DNA of 64,000 nt from RHKX01 sp963745755 (GTDB lineage Bacteria; Actinomycetota; Thermoleophilia; Solirubrobacterales; 70-9), in NCBI GenBank assembly GCA_963745755.1, contig CAVUYP010000001.1, positions 2,480,001 through 2,544,000 of the forward strand, in the 5' to 3' direction. Below are positions 18,172-27,000 of this stretch, piece by piece. The translations under genes and the position numbers were made by a program. Under the pieces are notes generated by a model. It did no database searches. It saw only the letters and a program-made list of their open reading frames with translations, and had not been told where the DNA came from. Numbering within the stretch: position 1 is the first letter of the stretch; every line of letters starts with the position of its first letter.

Positions 18172-19834
18172 GGAGCCTCTCGCCAAAGCGCCTGCCCGAC
18201 TGGGCGATCGGCCTGCTGCTCGTCGTCGTGCTCGTGATCGGCTCCTACGTCGCCTTCACCAAGCAGCGTGCCGTGGGGCGGCGGCACCGAGGTGACCGCC
18301 GTCTTCCGATCCGCCCAGAACCTGCGTCCGAACTCACCGGTGCGGATCGCCGGCGTCGAGGTCGGCAAGGTGACCTCGGTCGAGCCGCTGGCCGAATCCG
18401 ACGCCGGCGGCCAGACCGGCCAGACCGGCGCGACCGCGAACGGCAGCGGCGCGCTCGTGAAGATGGAGATCGACGACGAGGGACTGCCGCTCAGGGAGGA
18501 CGCCAGGTTCGAGCTCAAGCCGCGCCTGTTCCTCGAGGGCAACCTGTTCGTCAACGTCAGTCCCGGCAGCCCCTCGTCTCCGCCCGCGGGCAGCGACTAC
18601 GTGTTCCCGCCGCAGCAGACGTCGAACACGGTCCAGCTCGACCAGGTGCTGACCGACGTCTTCCAGGCCGACACCCGAAGGGAGCTGCAGGTGTTCCTCG
18701 ACCAGTTCGGGGCCGCCCTCACCGACGAGGGGGGCGCCGAGTCGCTGCGGACTCTCAACCGTGTCTCGCCCGGTGCCTTCAAGTACAGCTCGCAGGTCAA
18801 CCAGGCGCTGCTCGGCGAGAACCCGCACGACCTCTCCTCGCTGATCTTCAACCTCAACCGCGTCGTCCGCGGACTCGGCGCCAACGACGAGGCGCTCGCC
18901 GACCTGATCACGAACCTGCGGGTGACGACCGGCAGCTTCGCCTCCGAGGACGTCGCCCTCGAGCGGGCGATCCGGGAGCTACCGAACACGCTCGACGCCG
19001 GCACCCGAGCGTTCGCCAGCCTCAACTCCGCGTTCCCGCCGACCCGCGCCTTCGCTCGCGAGGCCCTGCCCGGCGTGCGGACGGCCCCGGCGACGCTCGA
19101 CGCCGCGACGCCGCTGCTCGCGCAGCTCCGCGGGCTGGCGCAGCCGGCCGAGCTCCGCGGGCTCGTCGCCGACCTGCGGCCGACCGTGCCCGACCTCGCG
19201 CGGCTGACCGAGAACACGATTCCGTTCATGGAGCAGACCCGGGCCCTGTCGAGCTGCTTCAACCACACGATCCTGCCCTGGGCCGACGATCGCGTCGACG
19301 GCGGACCCGGTCTATGACTCCAGCCACGGGCCGAACGGGCGGATCTTCGAGGAGACCGCCTACGGGCTCGCCGGCATCTCCGGCGAGAGCCGCTCCGGCG
19401 ATGCCAACGGCCAGTACATCCGGGTGATCGGCGGCGGCGGCACCAACACCGTCCAGCTGACCGACCAGAGCACCGGCGAGCAGCTCGCCGGCGTCACGCC
19501 GTTCCCGATCGAGGGCGCGATGCCGCCGCTCGACGCCTCCGCGAAGACGCCGTTCAAGCCCGAGGCGCCCTGCGAGAACCAGGATCCGCCGGACCTCTCG
19601 GCGCTGCCGGGGCCGCCGCCCGACGTCAATTCCGTGCCGGCCGGGGCGGAGCCGGCCGCCGGCAGCAGCGCCGCGCCGCTCGTCGACGACGCCGGTGCGG
19701 CGCTGAAGGGGCTGGCCGATGCGTCGCAGGCCAAGCAGGACGGCGACAAGCCCGGAGCGCGCGAGCTGCAGCGGCGTGCGATCAAGGATCTCGGCAGCTT
19801 CTACCGGCGCTGGGGATCGGGAGCGGGCGGATGA
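18168..19834 (+). pseudogene. MlaD/MCE family protein 4 of 6, two frame breaks
   Basis: GTG start at 18168, then a membrane segment (DWAIGLLLVVVLVIGSYVAF). The frame shifts by +1 near 18271 just before PWGGGTEVTAVFRSAQNL, where the MCE domain begins, and again near 19309 (GGP then VYDSSHGPNG). Both look like one extra G. The repaired length is about 554 residues. The tail includes YIRVIGGGGTNTVQ and a Pro/Ala-rich segment. It overlaps gene 5 as ATGA (19831-19834), so the operon architecture is intact despite the breaks. Confidence 0.82.
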
Positions 19835-21153
19835 GCGTCGCGATCCGCAAGCACCTCCGCGACTTCGTCGCGATCGCATTGCTGCTGCTCGTCGGCGTCG
19901 CCTCGGCCTACGTGATCGTCCAGAACCAGCGGCTGCGGATCCCGGTGCTGGAGCAGCGGCCGTTCGAGCTCAAGGCCGAGTTCCAGACCGCCCAGGCCGT
20001 CGTTCCCGGGCAGGGCCAGACCCTGCGCGTGGCCGGCGTCAAGGTCGGCGACGTCGACGACGTCGAGCTGCAGGACGGCGTCGCCGTCGTCACGTTCGGC
20101 GTCGATCGCGATTACCTGCCCGTCTACCGCGACGCGACGATCCTGCTGCGCCCGCAGACCGGACTCAAGGACATGTTCTTCGAGATGGACCCGGGCACTC
20201 AGCGGGCCGGGGAGATCGATGAGGGCGGCACCGTCGTGCTCGCCAACACCGCCCCCGACGTCAACCTCGACGAGGTGCTCGGCGCGCTCGACTCCGACAC
20301 CAGGGCCTACCTGCGGCTGCTGCTCGTCAGCGGCGGCCAGGCGCTCGACGGGCGCGACAAGGACCTCGGCAGGCTGCTCGGCTCGCTCGGCCCGCTGACC
20401 CGCGACGTCGACCGGATCAACTCGAAGGTCGCCGAGCGCAAGCAGAACCTGCGGCGGCTGATCACGAACTTCAACCTGCTGACCCGCGAGGTCGGCCGCA
20501 GCGAACGCAGCCTGACCGAGCTCGTCACCGCGTCGAACACGACGATCGGCGCGATCGCCGAGCAGGATCCGAGCGTCCGGCGGGCGATCCGGCTCCTGCC
20601 CGGAACGCTGCAGCAGTCGACGGTCGCCCTCGACCACATCTCGCAGTTCGCCGACCAACTCGGCCCGGCGTTCAGCGATCTGCGGCCGTTCGCCCGCAAT
20701 CTCGAGGAGGTCAACGCATCGACGAAGCGGCTCGCGGTCGAGACGACACCGGTGATCAAGGGGGAGATCCGGCCCTTCGTTCGGACCGCCCGCGGCCCGG
20801 TCCGCGACCTCGACAAGGCCTCGGGCCGGCTCGCGAAGGCGACCCCGAAGCTGACCGTGGTCGCGAAGAAGATCAACCGGCTCGGCAACATGGCCGCCTA
20901 CAACCCGGGCGGGGCGGAGCCGCCCGGCACCCCGAACCGCGACGAGGGCTACCTGTTCTGGGGCGCCTGGCTCGGCCACAACTCGGGCTCGGTCTTCCAG
21001 GTCCAGGACGCCCACGGCGTCGACCGCCGCATCTACCTGACGATCGGCTGCGACGAGGCGGTCTCGCTGCTCGGCTCGAGCCCGCTGGCGCCGGCGGTAA
21101 CCGGCCTCCAGCAGCTGTTCGCCCCGGGCGCGCCGTTCGCGGGGGGCTGCTGA
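19831..21153 (+). CDS. MlaD/MCE family protein 5 of 6
   Basis: Intact, 440 residues. The N-terminal membrane segment (about residues 11-30) is followed by the MCE domain (LKAEFQTAQAVVPGQGQTLRVAGVKVGDV) and a helical region with repeated heptad-like leucines. The C-terminus contains GYLFWGAWLGHNSG and two late Cys residues. It overlaps the stop of gene 4 and is followed 19 bases later by gene 6. No lipobox is seen, unlike mycobacterial MceE. It is one of the two fully open late members of the block. Confidence 0.9.
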   Translation: MSVAIRKHLRDFVAIALLLLVGVASAYVIVQNQRLRIPVLEQRPFELKAEFQTAQAVVPGQGQTLRVAGVKVGDVDDVELQDGVAVVTFGVDRDYLPVYRDATILLRPQTGLKDMFFEMDPGTQRAGEIDEGGTVVLANTAPDVNLDEVLGALDSDTRAYLRLLLVSGGQALDGRDKDLGRLLGSLGPLTRDVDRINSKVAERKQNLRRLITNFNLLTREVGRSERSLTELVTASNTTIGAIAEQDPSVRRAIRLLPGTLQQSTVALDHISQFADQLGPAFSDLRPFARNLEEVNASTKRLAVETTPVIKGEIRPFVRTARGPVRDLDKASGRLAKATPKLTVVAKKINRLGNMAAYNPGGAEPPGTPNRDEGYLFWGAWLGHNSGSVFQVQDAHGVDRRIYLTIGCDEAVSLLGSSPLAPAVTGLQQLFAPGAPFAGGC

Positions 21154-21172
21154 GCGGAGGGATGGGCTAGCG

Positions 21173-22753
21173 ATGCAGAAATCAGCACCATCGATCGCGC
21201 GGATCCTGATCGCCGTCGGGTTCGCGCTCTCGTGCTTCTTGCTGCTGCTGTTCCTCTGGATCTCGTTCGGCGGCCCGGTGCCGCTGAAGGCGGAGAGCTA
21301 TCGGATCGACGCCTACTTCCCGGAGGCGACGCAGCTCGCGACGGAGTCCGACGTGCGGATCGGGGGCGTCTCCGTCGGCAAGGTCAAGTCGGTCGAGCTC
21401 GCTCCGATCGAGGATCAGATCGACGGCCAGGACACCTCGGTCGTCGAGATGGAGATCGAGCCCGAGTTCGCTCCGATCTCCAGCGACGCCCGCGCGATCC
21501 TCCGCCAGAAGACGCTGCTCGGCGAGACCTACGTCGAGCTCACGTCGGGGACCGAGCCGCGGCGATCGGGGGCGACGGTGTCGCTCGGCGCTGCCGCGAG
21601 CAACAGCGACGCCGCGAGCAACAGCGTCGAGGCGATCCCCGAAGGCGGCTCGCTCGGGCTCGCCCAGGTTCGCGACCAGACGCAGATCGACGAGATCTTC
21701 AACGCCCTCGACAAGGAGACCCGAACCGCGTTCCAGCAATGGCAGCAGGGTGCCGCGATCGCGATCCGTGGCCGTGGCCTCGACCTCAACGATGCGCTCG
21801 GCAACCTCGGCCCGTTCCTCGGCGACGCCTCCGACGTGCTTGCGGTCCTGCGCCGCCAGCGCGATCAGCTGCAGGGTCTCGTCCGCGACACCGGCACCGT
21901 CTTCGACGCGCTCAGCGAGCGCGACGGGCAGCTCGCCGACGCGATCACCGGCAGCAACGCGACCTTCGAGACCCTAGCCTCCGAGGATCAGGCCCTGCGC
22001 GACTTCTTCCGGATCGCGCCGACGTTCGAGAGCGAGACGCAGCTGACCCTGCGGCGCCTCGACGCCTTCCAGTCGAACACGAGGCCGCTCGTCCGCAAGC
22101 TGCTGCCGGTCGCCAACGACATCAGCCCGACGCTGCGCAGCGTCCGCCGGCTCTCGCCCAACCTGCGCTCGCTCTTCTACGACCTCGACGACCTCAACCG
22201 CGCATCCCGGCGCGGGTTCCCGGCGCTGGCGAGCTTCCTGCGCGAGCTCAAGCCGACCCTCGACAACCTCGATCCGTTCCTCGCCAACCTCAACCCGGTG
22301 GTCTCCTGGCTCAACTACTACCGCAGCAACGTCACCGACTTCCTCTCGAACCCGCCCGCCGGCCTCTCCGGTCAGCTCACTCCGCAGCCCGGCCAGCCGG
22401 CGCCGCGCCATGTGCTCAAGCAGCTCGGCTACATCACCCAGGAGTCGCTGGCGGTCTATCCGAACCGGCTCCCCGAGAACCGCGGCAACGGCTACCTGCA
22501 GCCCTACGACGACGTGATCCGCGATCCGACCTCGCCGAAGTTCGGGATCTTCCCGAACTTCGACTGCGACAACACCGGCGGCCAGCGGACCGCCGGCGAC
22601 GGCGGCTCGCCGACGGTATCGACCTACGACGAGCCGAACCCGCCCGGCACGATCCCGCTGACCACCCGGGCGTTTGCGCCCTGCTACGTCGCGCCCGACT
22701 TCCGGAGCGAGTTCGGCGGCACCCACTTCCCGCAGGTGAGCAAGGACCGCTGA
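21173..22753 (+). CDS. MlaD/MCE family protein 6 of 6
   Basis: Intact, 526 residues. A strong membrane segment (about residues 12-32, SCFLLLLFLWISFGG) is followed by the MCE domain (IDAYFPEATQLATESDVRIGGVSVGKV), an acidic insert and a long helical tail with DFRSEFGGTHFPQV at the end. Six MCE proteins in one operon match the heterohexamer expected for actinobacterial Mce systems. Substrate (fatty acid, sterol or phospholipid) cannot be read from sequence. Confidence 0.9.
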   Translation: MQKSAPSIARILIAVGFALSCFLLLLFLWISFGGPVPLKAESYRIDAYFPEATQLATESDVRIGGVSVGKVKSVELAPIEDQIDGQDTSVVEMEIEPEFAPISSDARAILRQKTLLGETYVELTSGTEPRRSGATVSLGAAASNSDAASNSVEAIPEGGSLGLAQVRDQTQIDEIFNALDKETRTAFQQWQQGAAIAIRGRGLDLNDALGNLGPFLGDASDVLAVLRRQRDQLQGLVRDTGTVFDALSERDGQLADAITGSNATFETLASEDQALRDFFRIAPTFESETQLTLRRLDAFQSNTRPLVRKLLPVANDISPTLRSVRRLSPNLRSLFYDLDDLNRASRRGFPALASFLRELKPTLDNLDPFLANLNPVVSWLNYYRSNVTDFLSNPPAGLSGQLTPQPGQPAPRHVLKQLGYITQESLAVYPNRLPENRGNGYLQPYDDVIRDPTSPKFGIFPNFDCDNTGGQRTAGDGGSPTVSTYDEPNPPGTIPLTTRAFAPCYVAPDFRSEFGGTHFPQVSKDR

Positions 22754-22835
22754 GCACCGATCGGTGGCTGAATATGATGCTCCCGGTGAGCTTCGAGCCG
22801 CTGATCGAGCCGGGCCTCGAGGATCTCGCTCGGGC

Positions 22836-23510
22836 GTGAGCGCCGCCGACGAGAGCAAGGCTTGGATCGCCGCCGTCGAGGCGGTCGCCGCCGACCGCGG
22901 CCTCACCTACGAGGGGGTCGGCGGCATCAATGCCCGCGACGCTCCCGCCGCCCTCTGCCCCGGCGGGTCGAATCGGCTGACCGGGGAGCTCGCCGACGGG
23001 TTCTGGGGGTCGAGCTGCGACGCCGACGAGCACGAGGCCGGCGGCGTCTTCCGCAGGGCCGTCCTGCCGGACGCCGTGCTCGCCAAGGCGCACATGCCGG
23101 ACCTGACCCGCGTGGTTCCGGCGTTCGACGTCGAGTCGATCGAGGCGACCCCGGACGAGCAGCTGCGGCGGATGAGCCGCCTTCGCGTCCAGTTCGAGAG
23201 CATCGACTTCAACCGCCGCTTCATCGCCACCGTCCCGGCCGGGCACGACCCGATCGCGCTTCGGGAGCTGTTCAGCCCCGGCTTCCTCGACTGGACGTCG
23301 AGCATCGATCGCGAGGTCAGCTTCGGTGCCTCCGAGCGCCAGCTCTACTTCCTCTGGCACCTGCGCGAGCGCACCCGTCCCGAGCTCGAGCTCGCCCTCG
23401 ACAACGCCGCCGAGCTGTTCCGCCGCGTCCGCTCCGAGCTCGAGGAGGCCGGCGTCGCCACCTACCCCGCCGGCCCCTGGCACGCCGGCATGGCGCCCTT
23501 CCCGGACTGA
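22836..23510 (+). CDS. Conserved-looking protein of unknown function downstream of mce
   Basis: GTG start at 22836, 224 residues, soluble. Notable stretches are HMPDLTRVVPAFDVESIEA, RRFIATVPAGHDPIALRELF, the aromatic helix RQLYFLWHLRERTRPELELA and a terminal PAGPWHAGMAPFPD. I recognise no family. It lies 82 bases after the last mce gene on the same strand, so co-transcription is possible. A 21-codon open frame (ATG 22777, stop overlapping the GTG as GTGA) could be a leader peptide coupling its translation. Function not inferred. Confidence 0.7.
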   Translation: MSAADESKAWIAAVEAVAADRGLTYEGVGGINARDAPAALCPGGSNRLTGELADGFWGSSCDADEHEAGGVFRRAVLPDAVLAKAHMPDLTRVVPAFDVESIEATPDEQLRRMSRLRVQFESIDFNRRFIATVPAGHDPIALRELFSPGFLDWTSSIDREVSFGASERQLYFLWHLRERTRPELELALDNAAELFRRVRSELEEAGVATYPAGPWHAGMAPFPD

Positions 23511-23594
23511 TCCGCGGGCGCCGCCGGGGAGCGTGCGGGAACCCCCCGGCTGGGCCTGACCCATATGTCTTCCCGCCCCCGCTCACCGCGGCCG

Positions 23595-23631
23595 CCCGGC
23601 GGAGCGGACGCGCAGCGGAGCATTCCGCCGG
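23595..23631 (-). terminator. 3' hairpin, repeat family 2 copy 2
   Basis: Read on the minus strand it begins 6 bases after the TAG of the NUDIX gene with the core CGGAATGCTCCGCT and continues through GTCCGCTCCGCCGG. It shares the stop-proximal context TAG-AC...CCGGCGGAATG with copies 1 and 3. Confidence 0.6.
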
Positions 23632-23637
23632 AGTGGT

Positions 23638-24279
23638 CTAATCGGCGAAGCCCGGGTCGCCGGGCAGCAACACCTGGAAGTCGTCACGGTCGCCGACGAC
23701 CCGCGGGGTTATCGGGACGACGCGACGGCGGGCGCCCTCGGCGATGACGGCGTCGGCGTCGGGGTAGCCGGTCAGCTCCTCGAGGTGCCTGACGGTCGGG
23801 AAGGAGAGCTCGAGCCGCGCTTCGGCGTGCTCGGTGAGGGCGGCCTCGGGAGCCAGCCAGCGGGCCTCGTCGACCTCGCTGAGATCCGGTCGCGGGCTGC
23901 TGTGCGGCGGCGCCAGGGCGACGTAGAAGCGGGTGTCGAAGCGGATCGGCACGACCTCGGGCGTCACCCAGCGGGACCAGGGCCGCAGCGCCGCGGCCTC
24001 GAGCGCGATCGCCGCCTCCTCGCCGAGCTCGCGGGCGCCGCAGACGCGATGGGCGAGCTCGTCGAGCTCGATATCGAGCTCGATCGAGCGAGCGACGTCG
24101 TGGTCCTCGCGGTCGACGGCGCCGCCCGGGAACACCCAGACGCCGGGCATGAACCGGGCCTCGGCGCCGCGCCTCAGCATCAGCACCTCGAGGCCGCTGC
24201 GCCGGTGCCTGCCGCTGCGCCGCATCAGGATCACAGTGGCCGCCGGGCGGGGAAAAGCGGGCTCATCCACGCCGGGCAC
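23638..24279 (-). CDS. NUDIX hydrolase
   Basis: Hydrolyses nucleoside diphosphates linked to another moiety; 213 residues. The NUDIX box is visible as FPGGAVD followed about 25 residues later by the metal-binding helix ARELGEEAAIAL. The spacing is wider than the standard 23-residue box because of an insertion rich in Asp and Glu, as in CoA- or acyl-CoA-type NUDIX relatives. ATG start at 24279; it is divergent from rubredoxin with 22 bases between. Substrate unknown. Confidence 0.85.
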   Translation of the reverse strand: MPGVDEPAFPRPAATVILMRRSGRHRRSGLEVLMLRRGAEARFMPGVWVFPGGAVDREDHDVARSIELDIELDELAHRVCGARELGEEAAIALEAAALRPWSRWVTPEVVPIRFDTRFYVALAPPHSSPRPDLSEVDEARWLAPEAALTEHAEARLELSFPTVRHLEELTGYPDADAVIAEGARRRVVPITPRVVGDRDDFQVLLPGDPGFAD

Positions 24280-24301
24280 TCTACGTTAGGCTCCCCGGCT
24301 C

Positions 24302-24481
24302 ATGAGCGAGACCGCCACCAAGCAGCAGTGGATCTGCACCTCCTGCGGGTACATCTACGATCCCGCCGAGGGCGATCCCGACGGCGGCATCCCCGCCGGC
24401 ACCGAGTTCGCGGAAATCCCCGACAACTGGTTCTGCCCCGTCTGCGGCGCTCGCAAGTCGGACTTCGAGCCGCTCGACTGA
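24302..24481 (+). CDS. Rubredoxin
   Basis: A 59-residue one-iron electron carrier. The two metal-binding knuckles CTSCGY (Cys12 and Cys15) and CPVCGA (Cys45 and Cys48) are present with the GDPDGGIPAGTEF loop and DNWFCP motif, all standard. It could donate electrons to a hydroxylase or reduce oxygen species; no partner reductase or alkane hydroxylase is next to it. The P450 at 56 kb is not a usual partner. The stop lies directly against the convergent DUF4349 gene. Confidence 0.93.
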   Translation: MSETATKQQWICTSCGYIYDPAEGDPDGGIPAGTEFAEIPDNWFCPVCGARKSDFEPLD

Positions 24482-25573
24482 TCAGTCGTCGAGGGCGCGC
24501 TCGCGGCGTCGCCGGCGAACCCGGGCGGTGACCACCGCGACGAGGACCGCGAGCAGGCCGACCGGCACCACGATCGCGAGCGCGATCAGCAGCACACCGG
24601 CGATCGTCTCGAGCACCCCGACCGCGTCGTCGAGCCAATCGCCTAGCGTTCGCTCGTTGCTGGCCCCGGGGTCGCTGCGCACCGTCACCGCCAGCTCCGA
24701 GAGCCGCGCCTTGCGGGTGAGCCGCTCGTAGGCGGCCTCGGCACGGGCGATCTCGCGGCGGGCGTCGGCGATCTTCAGGGTCAGCGCGTCGGCCTCCGCC
24801 TCGGTCGAGGCGTTGCCGAGCGCCTGCAGCAGCTCGCGCCGCCGCGCCTCGGCGTCGCGGAGCTCGTCCTCGGCGCTGATCACCGGTTTGGTGATGTCGG
24901 TCGCGGTCTCGTTCAGCGAGTCGACGTCGGCGAGCTCGGTCATCCGGTCGAGGGCGGTGTCGAGGTTGCGGGTCGGGATCGTCAGCTGCAGCGAGGCCGA
25001 GGCGCCGCCGGCCCCCTCGCTGATCTGCGAGGAGGCGACGATTCCGTCGAGCGAGCGGGTGGTCGCGATCACCTCGTCGACGACCCCGCGCACGTCGTCG
25101 GGCTGAGCGGAGAGGCTCAGCTGGGCGTCGCGGTCGACCTTGCGGTTGGCGGCGCCGGGCGCGATCTTGCCGGCCTCGGCCCGCGACGCGGTGCCGGCTT
25201 CGGCCGGAGAGGGGCCGGAGAAGAGCTCGAGCCGCCCGCTCTCGCGGCCGCCGCCGCTGGGAGCCGCCGTCGTCGTGGTCGCCGCCGGATCGGGCGCCGC
25301 CGAGCCGGAGATTCCGCCACCGGAGCCGCCGTCGCTGACGGCGGCCACGACGACGACGAGCATCAGCGCCGCCAGCGCGCCCGCCGGTGCGAGCCAGCCG
25401 CCCTGGCGGCGCCGCCGAGATCGGGGGCCGCCGCGGGGGAAGCCCGCGGCGGCACGCTGATCGAGTCGTGCGGCCCAGCCCGGGTCGGGCTGCGGCCGCT
25501 CGGCGCGGAGCAGCAACGCCAGCTCGCCGGGGTCGGGGGCGTCCACGGGTCCCGTGTCGCCGGTCGGTGTCAT
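24482..25573 (-). CDS. DUF4349 membrane protein, possible sigma-factor regulator
   Basis: A 363-residue protein with an N-terminal cytoplasmic stretch (about residues 1-60), a first membrane segment (about 64-80), a Gly/Ser/Ala/Thr-rich linker and the DUF4349 domain (RKVDRDAQLSLSAQPDDVRG). A coiled coil (about 240-285) and a second membrane segment (about 320-345) follow. Its start overlaps the stop of the sigma factor gene by ATGA. That coupling and the topology suggest an anti-sigma-like partner, but no zinc anti-sigma motif is visible, so the role is inference. Confidence 0.8.
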   Translation of the reverse strand: MTPTGDTGPVDAPDPGELALLLRAERPQPDPGWAARLDQRAAAGFPRGGPRSRRRRQGGWLAPAGALAALMLVVVVAAVSDGGSGGGISGSAAPDPAATTTTAAPSGGGRESGRLELFSGPSPAEAGTASRAEAGKIAPGAANRKVDRDAQLSLSAQPDDVRGVVDEVIATTRSLDGIVASSQISEGAGGASASLQLTIPTRNLDTALDRMTELADVDSLNETATDITKPVISAEDELRDAEARRRELLQALGNASTEAEADALTLKIADARREIARAEAAYERLTRKARLSELAVTVRSDPGASNERTLGDWLDDAVGVLETIAGVLLIALAIVVPVGLLAVLVAVVTARVRRRRRERALDD

Positions 25574-26127
25574 CGCATCGTCCTCCTCAGCTTGTCGATG
25601 GCCCGGTGCAGCCGGGTGCCGGCGTTCGAGGTGCTGATGCCGAGCACCTGGGCGATCTCGGCGTTGCCGAGTCCGGCGAAGAAGCGCAACGCGACCAGCT
25701 CGCGGTCGCGGAGGTCGAGGCCGTCGAGCGCCTCGCGCAGCTCGGCCCGGCGCAGCGCCAGCTCGGCTCCGTCCTCGGGCGACGCCGCCTCGGCGTCCTC
25801 CGGATCGGCGTGGAGCGCGGCCGTGCGCCGGCGCTGCCGCAGCTCGTCGAGGGCGGCGTTGCGGGCGATCGCGAAGATCCAGGCCCGGCCGCTGCCGCGC
25901 CGCGGGTCGAAGCGTCGCCGCCGTCGGTAGGCGCGCTCGAAGGCGAGCGCGGTGACGTCCTCGGCGGCATGCGAGTCGCGGAGCAGCCCGGCGACGTAGG
26001 CGTAGACGTCGTCGCGGCTCGAGCGGTAGAGCTCGTCGAATCCGAGCGCCGGCCGGGCCGGGGCCTCCCGTGACGGCGCTGTCGCGACCTGCTCCACACC
26101 CCTACTACGACGCAGCGGGCGTTTCAT
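25570..26127 (-). CDS. ECF-type RNA polymerase sigma factor
   Basis: About 185 residues with sigma region 2 (FDELYRSSRDDVYAYVAGLL...AEDVTALAFERAYRR) and region 4 (ALDGLDLRDRELVALRFFAGLGNAEIAQVLGIS). Region 4 ends in a recognition helix with TSNAGTRLHRAIDKLR. It redirects RNA polymerase to a specific regulon, usually in response to envelope stress. ATG at 26127, or GTG one codon earlier. It is coupled to the DUF4349 gene by a 4-base overlap and begins 22 bases after the SDR stop, so it may also be read from the biotin operon. Confidence 0.92.
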   Translation of the reverse strand: MKRPLRRSRGVEQVATAPSREAPARPALGFDELYRSSRDDVYAYVAGLLRDSHAAEDVTALAFERAYRRRRRFDPRRGSGRAWIFAIARNAALDELRQRRRTAALHADPEDAEAASPEDGAELALRRAELREALDGLDLRDRELVALRFFAGLGNAEIAQVLGISTSNAGTRLHRAIDKLRRTMR

Positions 26128-26148
26128 CACAACCCGGGGGCGGCCCCG

Positions 26149-27000
26149 TCAGGGCAGGCGCATCATCCGGCCGAGCAGCCGATCCCAGAGCCGATCCGGG
26201 AGCAGGCCCGACAGCGCCGCCATCGCCTGGGCGTCGCGGCCGATCCGGTAGCGGGTTCGCGGGCGCTTCGCGAGCAGCGCCTTCTCGATCACGGCGGCGG
26301 CGCGATCGGCGGGGATGCCACGGGCCCCGGTCTCCTTCGAGGTGCGTCGCAGCGCCTCGATCGCTCGGCCGTACAGCGAGAGCGCCTCCGGGGGCATCCG
26401 CTCCGCGGTCCGCTCGAACTGATCGAGACCGCTGTTCCAGATCTCGGTGGCGATGCTGCCGGGCTCGATCACGATCGTCTCGATGCCCCACGGCCGCAGC
26501 TCGAGACGGAGACAGTCGCTGAGCGCCTCGAGCCCGTACTTGGAGGCGTTGTAGGGCCCGAAGAACGGGGTGGCGACGATGCCGCCGATCGAGGTGATGT
26601 TGACGATCCGCCCGCGACTGCGGCGGAGTGCCGGGATCAGCGCCTGCGTCATCGCCAGGTGCCCGGTCAGGTTGACCTCGAGCTGGTCGCGGAAGGCATC
26701 GAGCGGCACGAACTCGAGCGGCCCCGTGTAGGCGACGCCGGCGTTGTTGATGAGCGCGTCGATGCCGGCGGGGGCGGTGCCGACCCGTTCGGCGACGGCG
26801 GCGATCGATTCGGGCACGGCGATGTCGAGGATGACCGGCTCGAGCCGGTCCGAGCCGGCCGCCGCGAGCGCCTCGGCGTCCTCCGTCCTGCGGACCCCGG
26901 CGTGGACCCTCCAGCCGGATGCGTCGAGGCGCAGCGCCGTCGCGCGGCCGATCCCGGTCGAGCAGCCGGTCACCAGGGCGGCCCGGCCGCCGCCGCTCAC
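26149..27000 (-). CDS. Short-chain dehydrogenase/reductase
   Basis: A classical SDR, 283 residues. The NAD(P) motif TGCSTGIG is at about 11-18, followed by NNAG, the catalytic Ser in NITSIGG and YNASK with the Tyr-x-x-x-Lys pair. The C-terminal extension resembles retinol/steroid-dehydrogenase-like SDRs. The GTG start overlaps the bioA stop by 4 bases. It may be a passenger in the biotin operon; no biotin step needs an SDR of this kind, although a pimeloyl-precursor role is conceivable. Confidence 0.88.
   Translation of the reverse strand: MSGGGRAALVTGCSTGIGRATALRLDASGWRVHAGVRRTEDAEALAAAGSDRLEPVILDIAVPESIAAVAERVGTAPAGIDALINNAGVAYTGPLEFVPLDAFRDQLEVNLTGHLAMTQALIPALRRSRGRIVNITSIGGIVATPFFGPYNASKYGLEALSDCLRLELRPWGIETIVIEPGSIATEIWNSGLDQFERTAERMPPEALSLYGRAIEALRRTSKETGARGIPADRAAAVIEKALLAKRPRTRYRIGRDAQAMAALSGLLPDRLWDRLLGRMMRLP

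Noticed and set aside
13236..22753. Programmed frameshifting as the cause of mce frame breaks
   Set aside because: The sites share no slippery heptamer or downstream structure and occur at different points in different genes.
24482..25573. DUF4349 protein as a classical zinc anti-sigma factor
   Set aside because: The N-terminal cytoplasmic stretch lacks the His-x3-Cys-x2-Cys motif, so only the gene coupling supports that role.
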